A stretch of DNA of 64,000 bases from Bacilli bacterium (GCA_017428495.1 JAFRQS010000030.1:62001-126000); one strand, 5' to 3'. Counted from the first letter of the stretch, positions 25,552-35,580 are shown. Notes: a model not told the origin generated them from the sequence alone. Made by a program: numbers and translations.

Positions 25552-27693
25552 CTACCTACTTTCTATAAAAGACAAACTAACTTTCTTCTTATCTAAATGT
25601 ATTTCATCAACATATACATCTACTATATCTCCTACACTCACTACTTCAGATGGATGCTTAATATAATCATTAGACATCTTAGATATATGTACAAGTCCAT
25701 CATTCTTTAATCCTATATCTATAAATGCTCCAAAATCTACTACATTTCTTACTGTACCTTGTAATTTCATACCTACTGTTAAATCTTCTAACTTTAATAT
25801 ATCACTTCTAAGTACAGGTTTAGGCATATCATCTCTTGGATCTCTAAGTGGATTAGTAAGTGCATTTACTATATCTGTTAAAGTATAACTATCTATATTT
25901 AATTTTTTAGAATAATCATTAATATCAATATTTGATAATACTTCTTTTATTTTATTTGTACCTATATCATTAACACTTAAATTTAATTCATTTAATAGTT
26001 TTAATGTAACATCATAACTTTCTGTATGTATACTTGTTTTATCAAGTGGATTATCACCATCTACTACTCTCATAAATCCAATAGATTGTTCATACGTTTT
26101 ATCAGTTAATACTTTCTTTTTCTTTAATTCCTCTCTTGATTTAATCTTACCAAATGATTCTCTATAACTAATTATTTTATCTATTACTTTTTTATTTAAT
26201 CCAGATACATATTTTAAAAGAGATGGAGATGCAGTATTAATATTTACTCCAACCATATTAACAGCTTTTGATACAACAAAATCTAATGATTCATCAAGTC
26301 TTTTTTCTTGTACATCATGTTGATATAATCCAACACCTATACTTTTTGAATCTACTTTTACAAGTTCAGATAATGGATCTTGTAATCTTCTTGCTATGGA
26401 TATTGCACTTCTTTCTTCTACATGTAGATCAGGGAATTCTTCTATCGCTAATTTAGATGCCGAATAAACACTAGCTCCCGCTTCATTAACAATAATATAT
26501 TCTACTTTTCTTTTTGATTCTTTTATTACATCAGATATAAATTTTTCACTCTCACGAGACGCTGTACCATTACCTATTGCTATAATATCTATATTATATT
26601 TATCTATTAAGTCTAATACTTTCTTTTTAGACTCTTCATATTCATTTTTAGGCTCATGTGGATATATTACATCTTTCTTAATAAATTTACCTGTATAATC
26701 TATTACTGCTAATTTACAACCAGTTCTAAAAGCAGGATCTAGTCCTAAAACCATTTTATCTTTCATAGGTGGTGTAAGAAGTAAATGCTCTAAATTATCC
26801 ATAAATACTTCTATAGATTTTTCACTAGCTATATCAGTTAATTCACTTCTTATTTCTCTTTCTACACTAGGAAATATTAATCTATTTAAACTATCTTTAA
26901 TTGCATCAATAACTAATGGTACACTTTCTGAATCATTATTTTTTATTAATTTAGATTCTAAATAAGAAATAACACTATCTTCATTAATATCTATTTTAAC
27001 ACTTAATATATCATCTTTTTCTCCCCTATTTAATGCAAGTACTCTATGAGGTTTAATACTTTTTACTGCCTCACTATATTCATAATACATTTCATACACT
27101 TTATCTTCATCTATTTTATTTTTCTTTAATTTAGAAATTATTATTCCATTACTATACATATAATTTCTAATCCATTTTCTATAAAATGCATTATCACTAA
27201 TCCATTCAGCAATTATGTATTTAGCACCCATTAATGCTTCTTCTTTAGTTTTAACGTTTTCATTAATAAATTTTTCTATTCCATTTATTGTTTTAGGAAA
27301 AGACATAATTATTTTAGCAAGTGGTTCAAGTCCATTTTTTATTGCTTCTGTAGCTTTTGTTTTCTTTTTTTCCTTAAATGGTCTATATATGTCTTCTATT
27401 TCTACTAATTTAGAACATTTCATTATATTATCTTTTAATTCATCAGTTAATAGCCCTTTTTCATCTATTAATCTAATTACGTCTTCTTTTCTTTTTAACA
27501 AATTAACTTGATATTCATATACATCACTTATTTTTCTAATTTGTTCTTCATCCAAATTACCAGTAGCTTCTTTTCTATATCTTGCTATAAATGGTATTGT
27601 ATTACCATCTTCTAATAATTTTAAAGTACTTTCTACTTGTTTAATACTTACATTTAAATCATTACTTATTTCTTTTATAATATTTTCATTCAT
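25552..27693 (-). CDS. tex: Tex-like RNA-binding transcription accessory protein
   Basis: 713 residues with the Tex order: N-terminal helical domain with IPFIARYRKEATGNLDEEQ, YqgF-like domain (LGLDPAFRTGCKLAVIDYTG near 320), helix-hairpin-helix region (VGVNINTASPSLLKYVSGL) and C-terminal S1 domain (VRNVVDFGAFIDIGLKNDGLVHIS, about 640-713). Tex is a conserved nucleic-acid-binding protein connected with transcription and stress. Its ATG overlaps the stop of the DUF368 gene (TAATG). Confidence 0.96.
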   Translation of the reverse strand: MNENIIKEISNDLNVSIKQVESTLKLLEDGNTIPFIARYRKEATGNLDEEQIRKISDVYEYQVNLLKRKEDVIRLIDEKGLLTDELKDNIMKCSKLVEIEDIYRPFKEKKKTKATEAIKNGLEPLAKIIMSFPKTINGIEKFINENVKTKEEALMGAKYIIAEWISDNAFYRKWIRNYMYSNGIIISKLKKNKIDEDKVYEMYYEYSEAVKSIKPHRVLALNRGEKDDILSVKIDINEDSVISYLESKLIKNNDSESVPLVIDAIKDSLNRLIFPSVEREIRSELTDIASEKSIEVFMDNLEHLLLTPPMKDKMVLGLDPAFRTGCKLAVIDYTGKFIKKDVIYPHEPKNEYEESKKKVLDLIDKYNIDIIAIGNGTASRESEKFISDVIKESKRKVEYIIVNEAGASVYSASKLAIEEFPDLHVEERSAISIARRLQDPLSELVKVDSKSIGVGLYQHDVQEKRLDESLDFVVSKAVNMVGVNINTASPSLLKYVSGLNKKVIDKIISYRESFGKIKSREELKKKKVLTDKTYEQSIGFMRVVDGDNPLDKTSIHTESYDVTLKLLNELNLSVNDIGTNKIKEVLSNIDINDYSKKLNIDSYTLTDIVNALTNPLRDPRDDMPKPVLRSDILKLEDLTVGMKLQGTVRNVVDFGAFIDIGLKNDGLVHISKMSNDYIKHPSEVVSVGDIVDVYVDEIHLDKKKVSLSFIESR

Positions 27694-28526
27694 TACTTAT
27701 CACCTATTGCCATTGCTATTAAAATACCTACTATAAGCATTACTATACCAATAATTATATTTATAATATTTATTGTACTTGATAATGCACTTATAAATAT
27801 TGAAATAACAGACGCTATTACAAATCCAATTATTCCAAAATATGTTTGTATTTCATACTTCTTCAATAACCAATTAATTAGTTTTGCAGATAATACAAGT
27901 CCGAATAGTATTCCTATACCTGCAAATCCTAAGATTATTATATTATGTAATATATTATTAAAATGAGTTAAATCTTTAATTGAATCTACTATAGGTTTAT
28001 AATAACCTATAAGCATAAGTATAAATGAACCACTTATTCCTGGTAAAAGCATTGATGCTGCTGCAAAAAAACCTGCAAAAAACAAACCTATTATTTTTAT
28101 TATATTCAAACTATCTAATGTAATTATTTTATCTCCACTACTTATAAATGTCATAATCATAACTATAGAAAATGTTATAAAAAATATAACTATATTAGAT
28201 ATATTGATATTATTATTTACTTTTTTAAATAATATAGGTGTTCCACCTAAGATGATTCCTATAAAAAACATTATTGTTACAAATGGAAATCTATCTAAAC
28301 ATGTACTTATTATATTACTAAACAAAAGTAATCCAATTGCTACACCAATTACTAATAATATTACAAATTTAATATTATCTTTTATTTTTTTACTAAAATT
28401 ACTTATTATTTCTATTAGTTTTTCATATATACCTAATGTTATTGCAAGAGTTCCACCACTTACACCTGGTATTATATTTGCGATTCCCAATACAAAACCT
28501 TTTAAAATTGTCATAATACTATTCAT
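27693..28526 (-). CDS. DUF368 membrane protein (polyprenyl-phosphate transporter family)
   Basis: 277 residues, about eight membrane helices, N-terminal GFVLGIANIIPGVSGGTLAITLG and a related motif FAGFFAAASMLLPGISGSF in the second half, an inverted duplication typical of the family. DUF368 proteins (PopT) move undecaprenyl phosphate back across the membrane. First gene of the operon with tex and the PAP2 phosphatase; a promoter TGgTATAAT lies just upstream. Confidence 0.9.
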   Translation of the reverse strand: MNSIMTILKGFVLGIANIIPGVSGGTLAITLGIYEKLIEIISNFSKKIKDNIKFVILLVIGVAIGLLLFSNIISTCLDRFPFVTIMFFIGIILGGTPILFKKVNNNINISNIVIFFITFSIVMIMTFISSGDKIITLDSLNIIKIIGLFFAGFFAAASMLLPGISGSFILMLIGYYKPIVDSIKDLTHFNNILHNIIILGFAGIGILFGLVLSAKLINWLLKKYEIQTYFGIIGFVIASVISIFISALSSTINIINIIIGIVMLIVGILIAMAIGDK

Positions 28527-28541
28527 AAAATCACCTTTATA

Positions 28542-28572
28542 ATTATACCATAATTTAAAAATATGTTATACT
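28542..28572. promoter_or_regulatory. divergent extended -10 promoters
   Basis: Minus strand: TGgTATAAT (plus 28542-28550) for the DUF368 operon. Plus strand: TGtTATACT (28564-28572) for the mscS-like gene. Both are extended -10 boxes without a clear -35, and lie only 13 bases apart, so polymerases would compete. Confidence 0.6.
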
Positions 28573-28588
28573 TTATATGGAGGTATTT

Positions 28589-29380
28589 ATGTTTAAAGAA
28601 TTATTAGAAAAAACTTTTGATTTAGGTGTCCAACTAATAATTGCATTACTTGTATTATTTATTGGATTTAAAATTATTAATGTTATTGAGAAAAAATTAA
28701 AGAAAGAACATAAAATATCAAAATTAGATGCTTCTGTTAAATTTTTCTTAATAAGTCTATTATGTATTTCACTTAAAGTAATGCTATTTATTGTAGCAGC
28801 TTCTATAGTGGGTATTCCTACTACATCATTTATTACAATTTTAGGATCTGCAGGATTAGCTGTTGGTCTTGCACTTCAAGGAGGTCTATCTAATCTTGCT
28901 GGTGGTGTTATGATTCTTATATTTAAGCCATTTAAAGTTGGGGATTTTATTGAATCAGGTGACAAAATGGGTACAGTCAAATCTATTACTATGTTTTATA
29001 CAAATTTAGTTACAGTAGATAATAAAGTAATTCATTTACCAAATGGCTCATTATCAAATAATACAATAATCAATTATAGTGCAAACCCTATTAGAAGATT
29101 AGATTTAGAATTTAATGTTTCTTATAACTCAAAAATTGATAAAGTTAAAAAAGTAATAAATGATGTGTTTGACAAGTCCAAATACATTTTGCAAGATAAT
29201 GAAAGAACAATTCGATTACTTAAACATGCGGATAGTTCTCTTACATTTGTAGCAAGAGGATGGGTTAAAACAGAAGATTATTGGAATGCTCTATTCGAAA
29301 TAGAAGAAGAAGTTAAAGAGGCTTTTGATAAGAATAATATTGAAATTCCATATCCACAATTAGATATACATCAAAAATAA
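28589..29380 (+). CDS. small-conductance mechanosensitive channel (MscS family)
   Basis: 263 residues; ATG at 28589 follows GGAGGT (an in-frame ATG four codons upstream is inside the RBS). Three membrane helices, the third with GSAGLAVGLALQGGLSNLAGGVMI (pore-lining, Gly/Ala-rich), then a beta domain with FKVGDFIESGDKMGTV and a C-terminal alpha/beta domain. The pattern is that of MscS/YggB, a heptameric channel which opens on osmotic downshock. Followed by a terminator shared with the convergent PFK gene. Confidence 0.93.
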   Translation: MFKELLEKTFDLGVQLIIALLVLFIGFKIINVIEKKLKKEHKISKLDASVKFFLISLLCISLKVMLFIVAASIVGIPTTSFITILGSAGLAVGLALQGGLSNLAGGVMILIFKPFKVGDFIESGDKMGTVKSITMFYTNLVTVDNKVIHLPNGSLSNNTIINYSANPIRRLDLEFNVSYNSKIDKVKKVINDVFDKSKYILQDNERTIRLLKHADSSLTFVARGWVKTEDYWNALFEIEEEVKEAFDKNNIEIPYPQLDIHQK

Positions 29381-29403
29381 AAAATGACTTAGTCATTTTT
29401 TTA
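29381..29403. terminator. bidirectional terminator between mscS-like and PFK genes
   Basis: AAAATGACT / AGTCATTTT, one-base loop, T-runs on both strands. Confidence 0.85.
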
Positions 29404-30624
29404 TTTTCTTATTAAGTGTACTGGTAAACCATCTTTAAATATTGGTAATAACTCACCTAATATTAATGGTCTTGCATACTCAATATATTCTTTCTTTAAT
29501 TGATTATTCTTAGTATCAATCCATTCGATTGGTACTTTTTTCTCCACATTAGCAATATTATGGATATCATATACATCAGTTGTACTACTATATTTACCAG
29601 ATTTTCTTTTTATTACTACCATCATTCCAGTATTACCCTTAACTGCTTCTTTAACTGCTCTTTTTCCTACTTTAACAGCCTCTTTTATATCTGTTAATGA
29701 TGCTAAATGAGTTGCAGCTCTTTGTAATGTTGAAAATTCTATTGCACGTGTTTTCAATCCTGTTTCATTTGCTATTATACTTGCAAGTGTACTAGCACAT
29801 CCTGACAACTGTTTGTGACCAAATGCATCTAACTTTCTATCGGTACTATTTAATTCACACACAAACTTACCATCACTAGTTTTTATACCTTCAGATACAG
29901 CAATAACCACACTTGATTTTTTACTTGCTAAATCTTTTACTTTAGATACAAATTTATCTAAATCAAAATCCACTTCAGGAAGATATATAGCATCAACCCC
30001 TTCGCAAGTATCATCCTTCGCAAGTGCTGCTGCTGCAGTTAACCAACCAGCGTGTCTTCCCATTATTTCAACTATACATACTGTTGGTTTTACTACACCA
30101 AATGATGCATTATCTCTTATTATTTCTTTTAAACTAGCAGCTATATATTTAGCAGCGCTTCCATATCCAGGACAATGATCTGTTATTGGTAAATCATTAT
30201 CTATAGTTTTTGGTATACCCATAAATTTTTGTTTTTTATTATGTTCTTTTGCATAATCAGATAACATTTTAATTGTATCCATTGAGTCATTTCCACCTAT
30301 ATAGAATAATGCATCTATTTCATGCTTTTCTAATATTTTAAATATTTTTTCATATACTTCTTCATTACCTTCTATCTTAGGTAATTTATATCTACAAGAA
30401 CCTAAGAATGCTGAAGGAGTTCTCTTTAATAACTCAATATTATTGTTATTGCTTAAATATTTATCTAAATCAATAATATTATCATTTAAAAATCCTTCTA
30501 TTCCATGTACCATTCCATATACTTTATTAATTCCTAATTTCTTAGCTTCCTCATATACTCCAACTACACTTGAATTAATAACAGCAGTTGGACCTCCTGA
30601 CTGTCCTACTATAATATTTTTCAT
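29401..30624 (-). CDS. pfp: 6-phosphofructokinase, PPi-type
   Basis: 407 residues; ATG at 30624 behind AGGAGGATAT. PFK landmarks: VGQSGGPTAVINSS, YIGGNDSMDT where ATP-dependent enzymes have GGDGS, GIPKTIDNDL with the catalytic Asp, and EIMGRHAGW. The Asp after the Asn (GGND) and the Lys in PKTIDND mark the pyrophosphate-dependent group, with Asn in place of the first Asp. It phosphorylates fructose 6-phosphate and is reversible when PPi is the donor. Preceded by the glycosidase gene with a 10-base gap. Confidence 0.9.
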   Translation of the reverse strand: MKNIIVGQSGGPTAVINSSVVGVYEEAKKLGINKVYGMVHGIEGFLNDNIIDLDKYLSNNNNIELLKRTPSAFLGSCRYKLPKIEGNEEVYEKIFKILEKHEIDALFYIGGNDSMDTIKMLSDYAKEHNKKQKFMGIPKTIDNDLPITDHCPGYGSAAKYIAASLKEIIRDNASFGVVKPTVCIVEIMGRHAGWLTAAAALAKDDTCEGVDAIYLPEVDFDLDKFVSKVKDLASKKSSVVIAVSEGIKTSDGKFVCELNSTDRKLDAFGHKQLSGCASTLASIIANETGLKTRAIEFSTLQRAATHLASLTDIKEAVKVGKRAVKEAVKGNTGMMVVIKRKSGKYSSTTDVYDIHNIANVEKKVPIEWIDTKNNQLKKEYIEYARPLILGELLPIFKDGLPVHLIRK

Positions 30625-30634
30625 ATATCCTCCT

Positions 30635-32530
30635 TTATTTTTCAACAAAATATATTATATCCGATATTTGTCTACTAGTATATATTAAATTCTTTGATGA
30701 ATCTGTATTTCTATCTTTAAAAATTAAATTTGTACTTCCACCACCATCTAAATTATACGCTTCAATACAATCTAATTTTTTCATTAATTTTGCTAATGAT
30801 GCAAAATTAAACCCTTTACTCCTATTAGTAGTACTATTTGTTACAATTACAAAGTTATTTTTATCTATTTGCCCTAAAGCTTGCCTTATATTATTTGAAG
30901 TACTTAAATTATTCATTATTTTTCCATCATGCATTAATATAGGATGAAATGAAAACGTATATTTAACTCCATCATTAACCATTTTATCAAACTCTAATAC
31001 ATTTGAAGTTATATCATTACGACTAAGATTATAATAATTAAGATAACCATCTTTCTTTAAACCATATGTATATACACCTAAATTAGGGAATGAAATATTT
31101 GTAAAATTCCTCTTAACTTCACCATCTACCATTACTGCAGGTGAAATACTTGAATATTTCCATGCTGGCATAAATTCTGCTATATTAACATAAAAAGCAT
31201 TACTAACAAATCCACTAGCATTCGCACCAATCATAGCTTTATCATGGTATTCATTGGATTTAGAAGCATAATTCATTATACCTTGTGCAGTAGAAATAGA
31301 TGGAAATGGTTCTTTAACTGCTGTTTTAAATTGATCATAAGCATCGCTTACCCATATATGAGTTATATAATAAGTTGGATAACTTTCAACCCAATACTTT
31401 AATGAATCACCATAAAACTCTTTTACTATTTTTGATGAATCACTAGGCATATAAGGTGCATAATAATAATTACAATTAATTTCCGCTTTATTATCTGCAT
31501 CATCATATACATCAACTACACCATTATCTACAACAGAATCATAAGTAAAAGTACTATCATAAAATACTACTTCATTATATTTTAAGTTTTTTATACCATT
31601 ATTATCAGTTACATTTAAATAAAATATTGTTTTATTATCTTGTTTATATAAGTATGCATTACATGTACCAGTAGGTGGTTCTCTATCTATATTATTAATT
31701 GTAAATTTTATATTATCAATTCTGCCACTCTTACTAACCATTTTAACTTTATATATACCATTTTCTTTAATTGTTAAACTAGCAATATCTTTATATATTT
31801 TTGAATCATTAATATCAAAATAACTAAAATCATTAATATTACTCAATAACTTTAAATCTATATTACCTTTGGTAGGATTTTTATCATAAGATATTGTATA
31901 CCTATCACCAGTAATAAATACTTTTCTAGTTAATTTTTTACTTCTCTTATTAATTTTAAAGATATACTCTACTTCATATTCTCCAACTTTTGAATCATTT
32001 ACATTACTTTTAATACTAACATAACCACTGTAGTCTACACCATCATTACTTTCTAATTTATAACCTGGTTCTACATACTTTTTACCAAAATTTACAACAA
32101 TATCACTTTCACCAATTAATGAAAAGTCAATATCATCAATTGGATTTTTCAACACATTAATGGTTCTACTAACAACATTACGTTTCCAAATATTCTTTAT
32201 AGAGTATTCAACTTTATACTCTCCAATTTTATCAAAATCAATATTACTCTTAACCTTCACTTTATTAGTAGAATTATCACCCTTATAATTATACGCTGTA
32301 TATCCAGGTTCTACAAAACTACCACCTTCATAAATATTAATAGTTTCCTTACCATCTAATACTATATTATAAGTGCTTATCCTTTTTAATCCACCAATAA
32401 CAAATAATATTATTATAATTATTAAACTTAATAAAACTATTTGACTAACTACAGAAAGACTTAAAATATTTTGTATTGCTTTTTTTAGAATCCTAGTGTG
32501 ACTTTTTTTATAATTATTATTTAAATTCAT
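30635..32530 (-). CDS. membrane-anchored Ig-like + phosphodiester glycosidase protein
   Basis: 631 residues: N-terminal membrane helix (about 23-46), two or three bacterial Ig-like DUF5011-type domains (about 55-220, with VEPGYTAYNYKGD and KYVEPGYKL repeats), and a C-terminal phosphodiester glycosidase domain (about 395-631) with MIGANASGF, FSFHPILMHDG and the family motif NLDGGGSTNLIF. The domain is related to the uncovering enzyme NAGPA and acts on sugar phosphodiesters, so a cell-wall or exopolysaccharide substrate is likely. Directly upstream of pfp. Confidence 0.85.
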   Translation of the reverse strand: MNLNNNYKKSHTRILKKAIQNILSLSVVSQIVLLSLIIIIILFVIGGLKRISTYNIVLDGKETINIYEGGSFVEPGYTAYNYKGDNSTNKVKVKSNIDFDKIGEYKVEYSIKNIWKRNVVSRTINVLKNPIDDIDFSLIGESDIVVNFGKKYVEPGYKLESNDGVDYSGYVSIKSNVNDSKVGEYEVEYIFKINKRSKKLTRKVFITGDRYTISYDKNPTKGNIDLKLLSNINDFSYFDINDSKIYKDIASLTIKENGIYKVKMVSKSGRIDNIKFTINNIDREPPTGTCNAYLYKQDNKTIFYLNVTDNNGIKNLKYNEVVFYDSTFTYDSVVDNGVVDVYDDADNKAEINCNYYYAPYMPSDSSKIVKEFYGDSLKYWVESYPTYYITHIWVSDAYDQFKTAVKEPFPSISTAQGIMNYASKSNEYHDKAMIGANASGFVSNAFYVNIAEFMPAWKYSSISPAVMVDGEVKRNFTNISFPNLGVYTYGLKKDGYLNYYNLSRNDITSNVLEFDKMVNDGVKYTFSFHPILMHDGKIMNNLSTSNNIRQALGQIDKNNFVIVTNSTTNRSKGFNFASLAKLMKKLDCIEAYNLDGGGSTNLIFKDRNTDSSKNLIYTSRQISDIIYFVEK

Positions 32531-32601
32531 TATTCATCACACTCCATTCTTTTATTTTAACATATTTATTTACTTATTTTTCAATATGAACAAAAACTTT
32601 A

Positions 32602-32638
32602 CATAAAATAAACAGATAAGATTCAATCTTATCTGTTT
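32602..32638 (-). terminator. strong terminator
   Basis: Perfect 14-bp stem AAACAGATAAGATT / AATCTTATCTGTTT with a single-base loop, followed by ATTTTATG on the minus strand; overlaps the stop of the gene at 32629. Confidence 0.85.
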
Positions 32639-32898
32639 AGAAATAATTTTAAAATTTTTGATAAACTACTACTATTTCCTTCTTTTTTTGTAGATTTTTT
32701 CCTACCTTTTAATTTAGTAGTTTTTTTATTTTTACTAGAAGAATCCAAAATATCACCAAGGCTTCCTGCTAACATTTCTATGGTTCCTTCATTTTCTTTT
32801 AATGTTTTAGTTATTTTACTTAAATCAATTTTCTTTTTTTCTTTTTTGCTTTTCTTTTCTTCTTCAGTATCTTCTACTTTTATTATCTTCTTAGCCAT
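32629..32898 (-). CDS. small Lys-rich protein, unknown
   Basis: 89 residues, very rich in Lys, Glu and Ser, no membrane segment. It overlaps the previous gene (TAATG) and so is translationally coupled with a Cys-containing membrane protein. The pattern (short, basic, low complexity) suggests a cytoplasmic linker or nucleic-acid-binding tail. Not recognised. Confidence 0.65.
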   Translation of the reverse strand: MAKKIIKVEDTEEEKKSKKEKKKIDLSKITKTLKENEGTIEMLAGSLGDILDSSSKNKKTTKLKGRKKSTKKEGNSSSLSKILKLFLNR

Positions 32899-33644
32899 TA
32901 TTCATCACCATGATCAATTTCAGGTATACATCTTCTACAAGGATCTGTCAAATTTCTTTCAAACGCTTGTTTTACAGTTCCTTCATACACTGTTTCACTA
33001 TTAGAAAAAGCAGGACAATCTGGATCAACATGATATTTCTTACTATTAGGTGCCCAATATACTTTACCAGATTCACTAACAGCCATAACTTCTTTTTCAG
33101 CTTGCGCTAATTTTTCACTAGATACCGGATTAAAATCATAACTAGATACTCCAGCAATTATAAGAGCAACTGCTGCTACTGCTGTAACAATAGTCTTAGA
33201 TTTTTTATCTAAGTCTTTGTTAAGTAAAACAACAATAATTATTGGTAAAAATGCTAATACTGAAAGAATTGTTCCTAAGTTATTCCATACCCAAAACTTA
33301 GTCTTGTTCTTTTCAGATATTGGATAAATATGATTTGCTTTTTTCCATAACAATGATCCTGGTATAAAAAATACCAAATCTAAAACTATGCATCCAATTA
33401 AGAACTTAGTAATTTCAATATTAGGTAAAATATTTAATTTACCAGTTAATCTCAAAATACCAATAGCTTCAAAAGCAATAGCAATTATCCACAAAAGAAC
33501 TGCAAATATTCTTCTTGTTTTAGCTCTTTTTTCTGGATCACCACTTTCTTCTAACTTAATTATTCTACCATGTGAATCCTTTCCAAATTTTTCTTCACTT
33601 TCATCTTCATTTGCAATATTAACTATCTTCTTTTCTTTTGCCAT
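32898..33644 (-). CDS. membrane protein with C-terminal Cys/His (zinc-like) motif
   Basis: 248 residues: polar N-terminus, four membrane helices (about 43-62, 75-96, 120-140, 150-170), and an outer or terminal domain with KYHVDPDCPAFSNSE and, 21 residues later, PCRRC. The YH-x4-C ... C-x2-C pattern also occurs at the C-terminus of ComEC-like and nuclease-associated proteins and may bind zinc. RBS AAAGGAG before the ATG. Coupled to the small Lys-rich gene. Function unknown. Confidence 0.7.
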   Translation of the reverse strand: MAKEKKIVNIANEDESEEKFGKDSHGRIIKLEESGDPEKRAKTRRIFAVLLWIIAIAFEAIGILRLTGKLNILPNIEITKFLIGCIVLDLVFFIPGSLLWKKANHIYPISEKNKTKFWVWNNLGTILSVLAFLPIIIVVLLNKDLDKKSKTIVTAVAAVALIIAGVSSYDFNPVSSEKLAQAEKEVMAVSESGKVYWAPNSKKYHVDPDCPAFSNSETVYEGTVKQAFERNLTDPCRRCIPEIDHGDE

Positions 33645-33757
33645 AAATACACTCCTTTACTAATTTAAATATATCACATTTTTATTTCAAATACTATAAT
33701 TATTTATATATTTTATTTCTAATTTGAGTTATAATATTAGTTGCTTAGGAGGTATCT

Positions 33758-34615
33758 ATGAAAGGAATTATTTTTGCAGGTGGAAATGGTACTAGACTAC
33801 ATCCAACAACAAAGGCATATTCGAAGCAGTTAATAAATGTGTATGACAAACCAGCAATCTATTACCCTATTGCCACTTTAATGCAAGCAGGTATAAAAGA
33901 TATATTAATAATATCAACAAAAGAAAACTATAAATTATATAAAAAATTACTTTCTAATGGAGCGCAATTAGGTATAAAAATTAAATACAAAATACAAAAT
34001 AAACCAAATGGATGTGCAGCAGGTTTAAAGCTATGCAAATCATTTGTAAAAAATTCTACATTTTGTGTCTTGATGGGAGATAATCTTATATATGGAACTG
34101 AACTTGTATCCGAAATAAAAAATACAAATGATAATTTTATAGGAGCAAAAATTTTTGGTTATAAAGTTAAAAATCCTAATGAATTTGGCGTTATAAATAT
34201 AAAAGATAATAAAATAATAAATATAGAAGAAAAACCTAAAAATCCTAAAAGTGATATAGCAATTATTGGAGCATATATTTATGATAAAAATGTATTTAAT
34301 TATATTAATAATATATCAATTTCTAGTAGAAATGAATTAGAAATCCCTGATATTAACAAAATCTATTTAAAAAATGATACTTTAAAATATAAAATTATTT
34401 CTAAAGATAAATGGATTGACATTGGAACTCCTGAAAAACTTTTGATGGCTTCAATTTTTATACATGATATTCAAAAAGAAAAAAATAAATTAGTTGCATG
34501 TTTAGAAGAAATAGCATATGATAATAAATACATTTCTTTTGAACAATTAAAAAAATTATCAGCAAATAAGAGTGAATATGAAAAATATATTTCATCAATT
34601 AAGGAGGATAAATGA
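33758..34615 (+). CDS. rfbA: glucose-1-phosphate thymidylyltransferase
   Basis: 285 residues. Nucleotidyltransferase signature GIIFAGGNGTRLHPTTKAYSKQL at the N-terminus, LMGDNLIYG metal site (about 109-117) and EEKPKNPKS. It joins dTTP and glucose 1-phosphate to dTDP-glucose. Followed by a 4-base overlap (ATGA) with the dehydratase gene, as usual for the dTDP-sugar pathway. TATAAT at 33730-33735 and an AGGAGG box precede it. The C-terminus resembles RmlA. Confidence 0.93.
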   Translation: MKGIIFAGGNGTRLHPTTKAYSKQLINVYDKPAIYYPIATLMQAGIKDILIISTKENYKLYKKLLSNGAQLGIKIKYKIQNKPNGCAAGLKLCKSFVKNSTFCVLMGDNLIYGTELVSEIKNTNDNFIGAKIFGYKVKNPNEFGVINIKDNKIINIEEKPKNPKSDIAIIGAYIYDKNVFNYINNISISSRNELEIPDINKIYLKNDTLKYKIISKDKWIDIGTPEKLLMASIFIHDIQKEKNKLVACLEEIAYDNKYISFEQLKKLSANKSEYEKYISSIKEDK

Positions 34616-35571
34616 AATTATTAGTAACAGGTGGCGCTGGTTTTATAGGTACTAATTTTCTAATATATATGTCAAATAAATATTTAAATTATAAATTCAT
34701 ATGCTTAGATAATTTATCTGTAAAAGAAAGTAATAATAATTTAGAATATTTAAAAAAGTATAAAAATATTCAATTTATAAAAGGAGATATTACAAATGAA
34801 GAATTTATAAATGATTTATTTAAGAAAGAAAAATTTGATGCCGTAATAAATTTTGCTGCAGAAGTCGCTGTAGACTATTCTATTGAAAATCCAAATATAT
34901 TTTTAAAAACCAACGTCTTGGGAACAGCAATTTTAATGAATGCTTGTTTAAAATATAAGGTAGATAGATATCATCAAATATCAACTGATGAAGTATATGG
35001 TGATCTACCTATTAATTCAAAGAAAAAGTATGATGAAACATCAGTTTTAAGGCCTTCAAATCCTTATGCTGCCAGTAAGGCTGCTGCGGATATACTAGCA
35101 CTTTCTTATTATAGAACTTATGGTTTAAAAGTAACAATTTCTAGATCCACTAATAATTATGGGCCACATCAATCATTTAGAGGATTAATTCCACTAACAA
35201 TTAAGAATTGCACTTACAATAAAAGTATTCCAATATTTGGTACAGGAAATAATATTAGAGATTGGATATATGTTTTAGATCATGCAAGAGCAATAGATTT
35301 AATATTGCATAATGGTAAAATAGGTCAAATTTATAACATATCTGGTAACTCAAAAAGAACCAATTTATATGTAGTTAAAAAAATAATAAAAATAATGAAT
35401 AAAGATAATAATTTAATTACTTATGTAAAAGATAGACCTGGTCATGATTTAATGTATTCAATTAATTCTAAAAAAATAGAAAATGAACTAAGCTGGAATA
35501 GAATATATACATTTGATAAAAGTATAATATATACAATAAAATGGTATGAAAAAAATCTCATATTAAAATGA
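34612..35571 (+). CDS. rfbB: dTDP-glucose 4,6-dehydratase
   Basis: 319 residues, extended short-chain dehydrogenase: VTGGAGFIGTNFL NAD-binding site, STDEVYGDL catalytic Thr/Asp/Glu region, YAASKAAAD with the Tyr-x3-Lys pair, RSTNNYGPHQ. It makes dTDP-4-keto-6-deoxyglucose from the rfbA product. RmlC and RmlD for rhamnose are not encoded next to it, so the final sugar is unknown. Its stop is in a terminator shared with the convergent TasA-like gene. Confidence 0.94.
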   Translation: MKLLVTGGAGFIGTNFLIYMSNKYLNYKFICLDNLSVKESNNNLEYLKKYKNIQFIKGDITNEEFINDLFKKEKFDAVINFAAEVAVDYSIENPNIFLKTNVLGTAILMNACLKYKVDRYHQISTDEVYGDLPINSKKKYDETSVLRPSNPYAASKAAADILALSYYRTYGLKVTISRSTNNYGPHQSFRGLIPLTIKNCTYNKSIPIFGTGNNIRDWIYVLDHARAIDLILHNGKIGQIYNISGNSKRTNLYVVKKIIKIMNKDNNLITYVKDRPGHDLMYSINSKKIENELSWNRIYTFDKSIIYTIKWYEKNLILK

Positions 35572-35580
35572 GATTTTTTT
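35553..35580. terminator. bidirectional terminator between rfbB and the TasA-like operon
   Basis: AAATCTCA / TGAGATTT with 8-base loop and T-runs on both strands. Confidence 0.85.

Noticed and set aside
29401-30624. GGND instead of GGDG/GGDD in the phosphofructokinase as a new active site.
   Set aside because: This variant fits known PPi-type family members as far as I recall, so I list it only as a property of the enzyme.
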